NCBI GenBank assembly: GCA_050692555.1
Contig: JBOGVS010000054.1
Span: 1-13,895, forward strand
DNA from: DAITPV01 sp050692555
Lineage (GTDB): Bacteria; Actinomycetota; UBA4738; CALAEC01
Length of the DNA stretch: 13,895 nt
Reading direction: 5' to 3'
Shown: one piece after another, positions 12,083 to 13,895 of the stretch
Numbering within the stretch: position 1 is the first letter of the stretch
Layout of the letters: every line of letters begins with the position of its first letter
Translations under genes and position numbers: made by a program
The notes under the pieces: model-generated
The model's database searches: none
Told to the model about the DNA's origin: nothing
Seen by the model: the letters and a program-made list of their open reading frames with translations, nothing else

Positions 12083-13737
12083 CTGCGGCGTTTCTCGCAG
12101 CCACGGAACACGTCTGAACCCGGACCCCCGACGCACCGGTCATGGCCGCCCTTGCCGTAGATGCGGTCGTTGCCGCCGTTGCCATAGATGACGTCGGGGC
12201 CGGGCGTGCCGAACAGCCGGTCGCCCTTCCCCTTGCCCCGGATCACGTCGGACCCTCCACGCCCGCAGATCACGTCTCTGGCCGATGTGCCCCGGATCCG
12301 ATCGTTCCCCAGGGACCCCACCATGTGGTGACCGGACAGCTTGGCCTTCCCCGGACACCGGAGCGGGATGTCTGGCTCGTCGAGGAAGAAGCTGCACGAT
12401 GCCCCGACGCACGTTCGGGCCGCGGCCAGCTCCTGGTGGAGGGCCCCGATGAAGGGATCGTTCTTCGTGGTCCCGTCCCCGAACAGGTTGCGCAGTTGCC
12501 AGGGGTCCGCGGCGAGGTCGTAGTACTCACGATATTTCACCGTGGTGCCGTTGTTCAGGTAGTACTCCACGTACTGGTACGCGGGGCTCCGGATCGAGGC
12601 CCACGGGCCGCGGGACCCCGTCTGCCACCCTTCGGCGAGGATCTTCTGGCGGGCGGCCGGGTTCAGGAGGGATCTCCCGTCAACCGGAAACTCCGGCGCC
12701 GGGGTCACCCCCGTCGCCTCCATGATCGTGGGGACCACGTCGATGTTCCCCACCGGCCGGCCGTCCTTGGCCCCTGTCTGGACCCGGCCCGGCCACCGCA
12801 TGAACATGGGGATCTGGATCGACTGGGTGTATGCCTGGTTCTTGCTGGTGAGCCCGTGCTCCGACCAGAAGAACCCGTTGTCCGAGAGGAAGAAGGCCAG
12901 GGTGTCCTGCTCTCCGACCGCCTCGACCTTCTGGAGGACCTGGTCGACCAGATCGTCGACTGACATCAGCGACCGGAGCTGGCCCTGACGGTCCAGCTGG
13001 GCCTGCTCGAGGGTGTGCCGGGCCCTGCGGACGTACGCGGGTTTGTCTCGCTTGTCGGTCTCGAACACCGCGGGGTTGCCCGACCACGCCCCCACGTCGG
13101 CGTTCTCGTAGTCCTTCTCCGGGATCCACGGCTCGTGCGAGGCGTACGGGTTGAGGAACAGGAACCACGGGTCGGCGTCGTTCGCCTCGAAGTCGTCGAG
13201 CAGCCCAACGGCCATGTCCGAGATGACGTCGGTGGTGTACCCGGGTATCTGCTCGACCGTCCCGTCGACGTTGAAGGTGGCGTCGTCGTAGGCCGGATTC
13301 ATGATCGCCCACCGATCGAAATGGGGAGGATCCTGGTCGAGCGGCCATTCATTGATGAACTTGCCGAGCACCGCGGTGCGATAGCCGGCGCCGTTGAGAT
13401 ATCGCTGGATCGTGGAGTCCTGGTTCAGGAGGGCCTGGTCCCGGTTCGTCAGCACCCCGGTGTTGTGGGCGAACCGGCCGGTCATGATGGACGCCCGCGA
13501 CGGGCAACACACCGGGGTGGTGGCGAAGGCGTTTCCGAACGTGGTGCCTCCGTCCGCGAACCATCGAAGGGTCTTGGGCAGGACCTGCATGGTGTCGGTG
13601 GCCCGTTGGTCGTCGGTGAGGATGATCAAGATGTTCGGGCGGGAAGCCTGGCCCGCGGCAGGGTGCGGGGGCATGCCGGACAGCGGGAGCAGGAACGCGA
13701 TCGCGGCGAGCGTGACCTTCTGGACGATCCGGGACAC
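12079..13737 (-). CDS. Secreted sulfatase with C-terminal RTX-like repeats
   Basis: From the GTG at 13737 the product is 552 residues. A signal peptide (KVTLAAIAFLLPL, cleavage likely after AGQA about residue 31) precedes a sulfatase domain: PNILIILTDDQ with metal ligands D42-D43, the modification site CCPSRASIMTGR in which Cys77 should be converted to formylglycine, K in LGKF, HEPW, and the metal motif SDNGFFWSEHG. The last about 80 residues are glycine/aspartate nonapeptide repeats (GRGGSD, GNGGND, GKGGHD, GGPGSD) of the calcium-binding RTX type. So a secreted type I sulfatase that hydrolyses a sulfate ester outside the cell is likely; the substrate is unknown. It needs a formylglycine-generating enzyme, not seen here. 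GTG 13746 is an alternative start, but it lies inside the likely -10. The stop overlaps that of thiD (CTAG). Confidence 0.92.
   Translation of the reverse strand: MSRIVQKVTLAAIAFLLPLSGMPPHPAAGQASRPNILIILTDDQRATDTMQVLPKTLRWFADGGTTFGNAFATTPVCCPSRASIMTGRFAHNTGVLTNRDQALLNQDSTIQRYLNGAGYRTAVLGKFINEWPLDQDPPHFDRWAIMNPAYDDATFNVDGTVEQIPGYTTDVISDMAVGLLDDFEANDADPWFLFLNPYASHEPWIPEKDYENADVGAWSGNPAVFETDKRDKPAYVRRARHTLEQAQLDRQGQLRSLMSVDDLVDQVLQKVEAVGEQDTLAFFLSDNGFFWSEHGLTSKNQAYTQSIQIPMFMRWPGRVQTGAKDGRPVGNIDVVPTIMEATGVTPAPEFPVDGRSLLNPAARQKILAEGWQTGSRGPWASIRSPAYQYVEYYLNNGTTVKYREYYDLAADPWQLRNLFGDGTTKNDPFIGALHQELAAARTCVGASCSFFLDEPDIPLRCPGKAKLSGHHMVGSLGNDRIRGTSARDVICGRGGSDVIRGKGKGDRLFGTPGPDVIYGNGGNDRIYGKGGHDRCVGGPGSDVFRGCEKRRS
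12100..12309 (-). repeat. RTX-like nonapeptide-repeat coding region of the sulfatase
   Basis: About eight units of nine residues with the general pattern G-x-x-G-x-D-x-I/V/F-x, many degenerate (SARDVICGR, PGPDVIYGN). These make a parallel beta-roll that binds calcium in family members. At DNA level the units are too diverged to be a tandem DNA repeat. Confidence 0.75.
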
Positions 13738-13744
13738 GCAGCCC

Positions 13745-13774
13745 ACCCTAGGGTCGCCCGGGCGAAAGCGTCAA
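13745..13774 (-). promoter_or_regulatory. Candidate leaderless promoter of the sulfatase gene
   Basis: On the minus strand, TTGACG (13774-13769), 18 bases, then TAGGGT (13750-13745), followed by seven bases (GGGCTGC) and GTG at 13737. It has a good -35, a TANNNT -10 and no separate ribosome site. This decides the start at 13737 over 13746. Confidence 0.5.
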
Positions 13775-13847
13775 GGAACCGACTTGACTCACGAAGAATG
13801 CCCGGGAAATCGCTTCGTTGCCTCAAAAGGAAATGCCCGCGTGGGAC

Positions 13848-13877
13848 CCTTCCCCTGGCGGCCCCCCGAGGGGAAGG
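13848..13877. terminator. Nine-base-pair hairpin at the right edge
   Basis: CCTTCCCCT (13848-13856) pairs perfectly with AGGGGAAGG (13869-13877) over a 12-base loop. No T-run follows on either strand within the window. It could end transcription of a gene beyond the right edge or separate units. It lies upstream of the sulfatase promoter. Confidence 0.35.
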
Positions 13878-13895
13878 AGCGAGGCGGTGGGGCTC

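Noticed and set aside
12100..12309. CRISPR or tandem DNA repeat
   Set aside because: The periodicity is protein-level nine-residue repeats in the sulfatase tail; the DNA units are not identical and there are no spacers.

Overview
The window is GC-rich DNA with many GTG starts, tightly overlapping operons and several promoters that sit directly on start codons. Together with gene content (standalone AsnC/RAM protein, dodecin of the calcium type, NarL-type two-component pair, CCPSR-type secreted sulfatase with RTX-like repeats), this suggests a high-GC Gram-positive, probably an uncultured actinomycetotal lineage. No rRNA, tRNA or CRISPR array is visible, so placement below phylum is not possible from sequence alone.

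Left flank (1-1890), accessory and decaying: the window opens inside the right end of an IS21-family element (last codons of IstB plus two near-identical terminal repeats). The element end abuts a minus-strand gene fragment with two cysteine pairs, whose last residues are read from the IS end. Then come an intact Mth938/DUF498-domain protein, about 450 bases with no convincing gene, and a frameshifted, truncated remnant of a Vgb-like beta-propeller lipoprotein.

Centre-left (1890-6840): a lipoprotein with Lipoprotein_15 repeats; a two-gene overlapping unit of a Cys/Met-metabolism PLP enzyme and D-Ala-D-Ala ligase (ddl); then a multi-TM histidine kinase of the NarL class, whose first two membrane segments are in another frame, translationally coupled to a receiver-only response regulator.

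Centre (6815-8428): a standalone Lrp/AsnC ligand-binding (RAM) protein on the minus strand, divergent from an overlapping three-gene unit (49-aa basic protein, COG1926-type phosphoribosyltransferase, 92-aa membrane protein), then a 48-aa basic ORF behind a promoter-like sequence.

Right (8426-13895): ATP-type PEP carboxykinase and a calcium-dodecin-like protein on the minus strand; thiamine genes thiL-thiD on the plus strand, divergent from dodecin; and a secreted sulfatase with C-terminal RTX-like repeats on the minus strand whose stop codon overlaps that of thiD.

Most of the window is ordinary housekeeping DNA. I do not see a coherent new defence or mobile system. The observations most worth checking are the IS21-interrupted gene, the Vgb pseudogene, the kinase frameshift with its receiver-only partner, the repeated leaderless-promoter geometry, the small-protein/phosphoribosyltransferase/membrane operon, and the sulfatase-RTX fusion.
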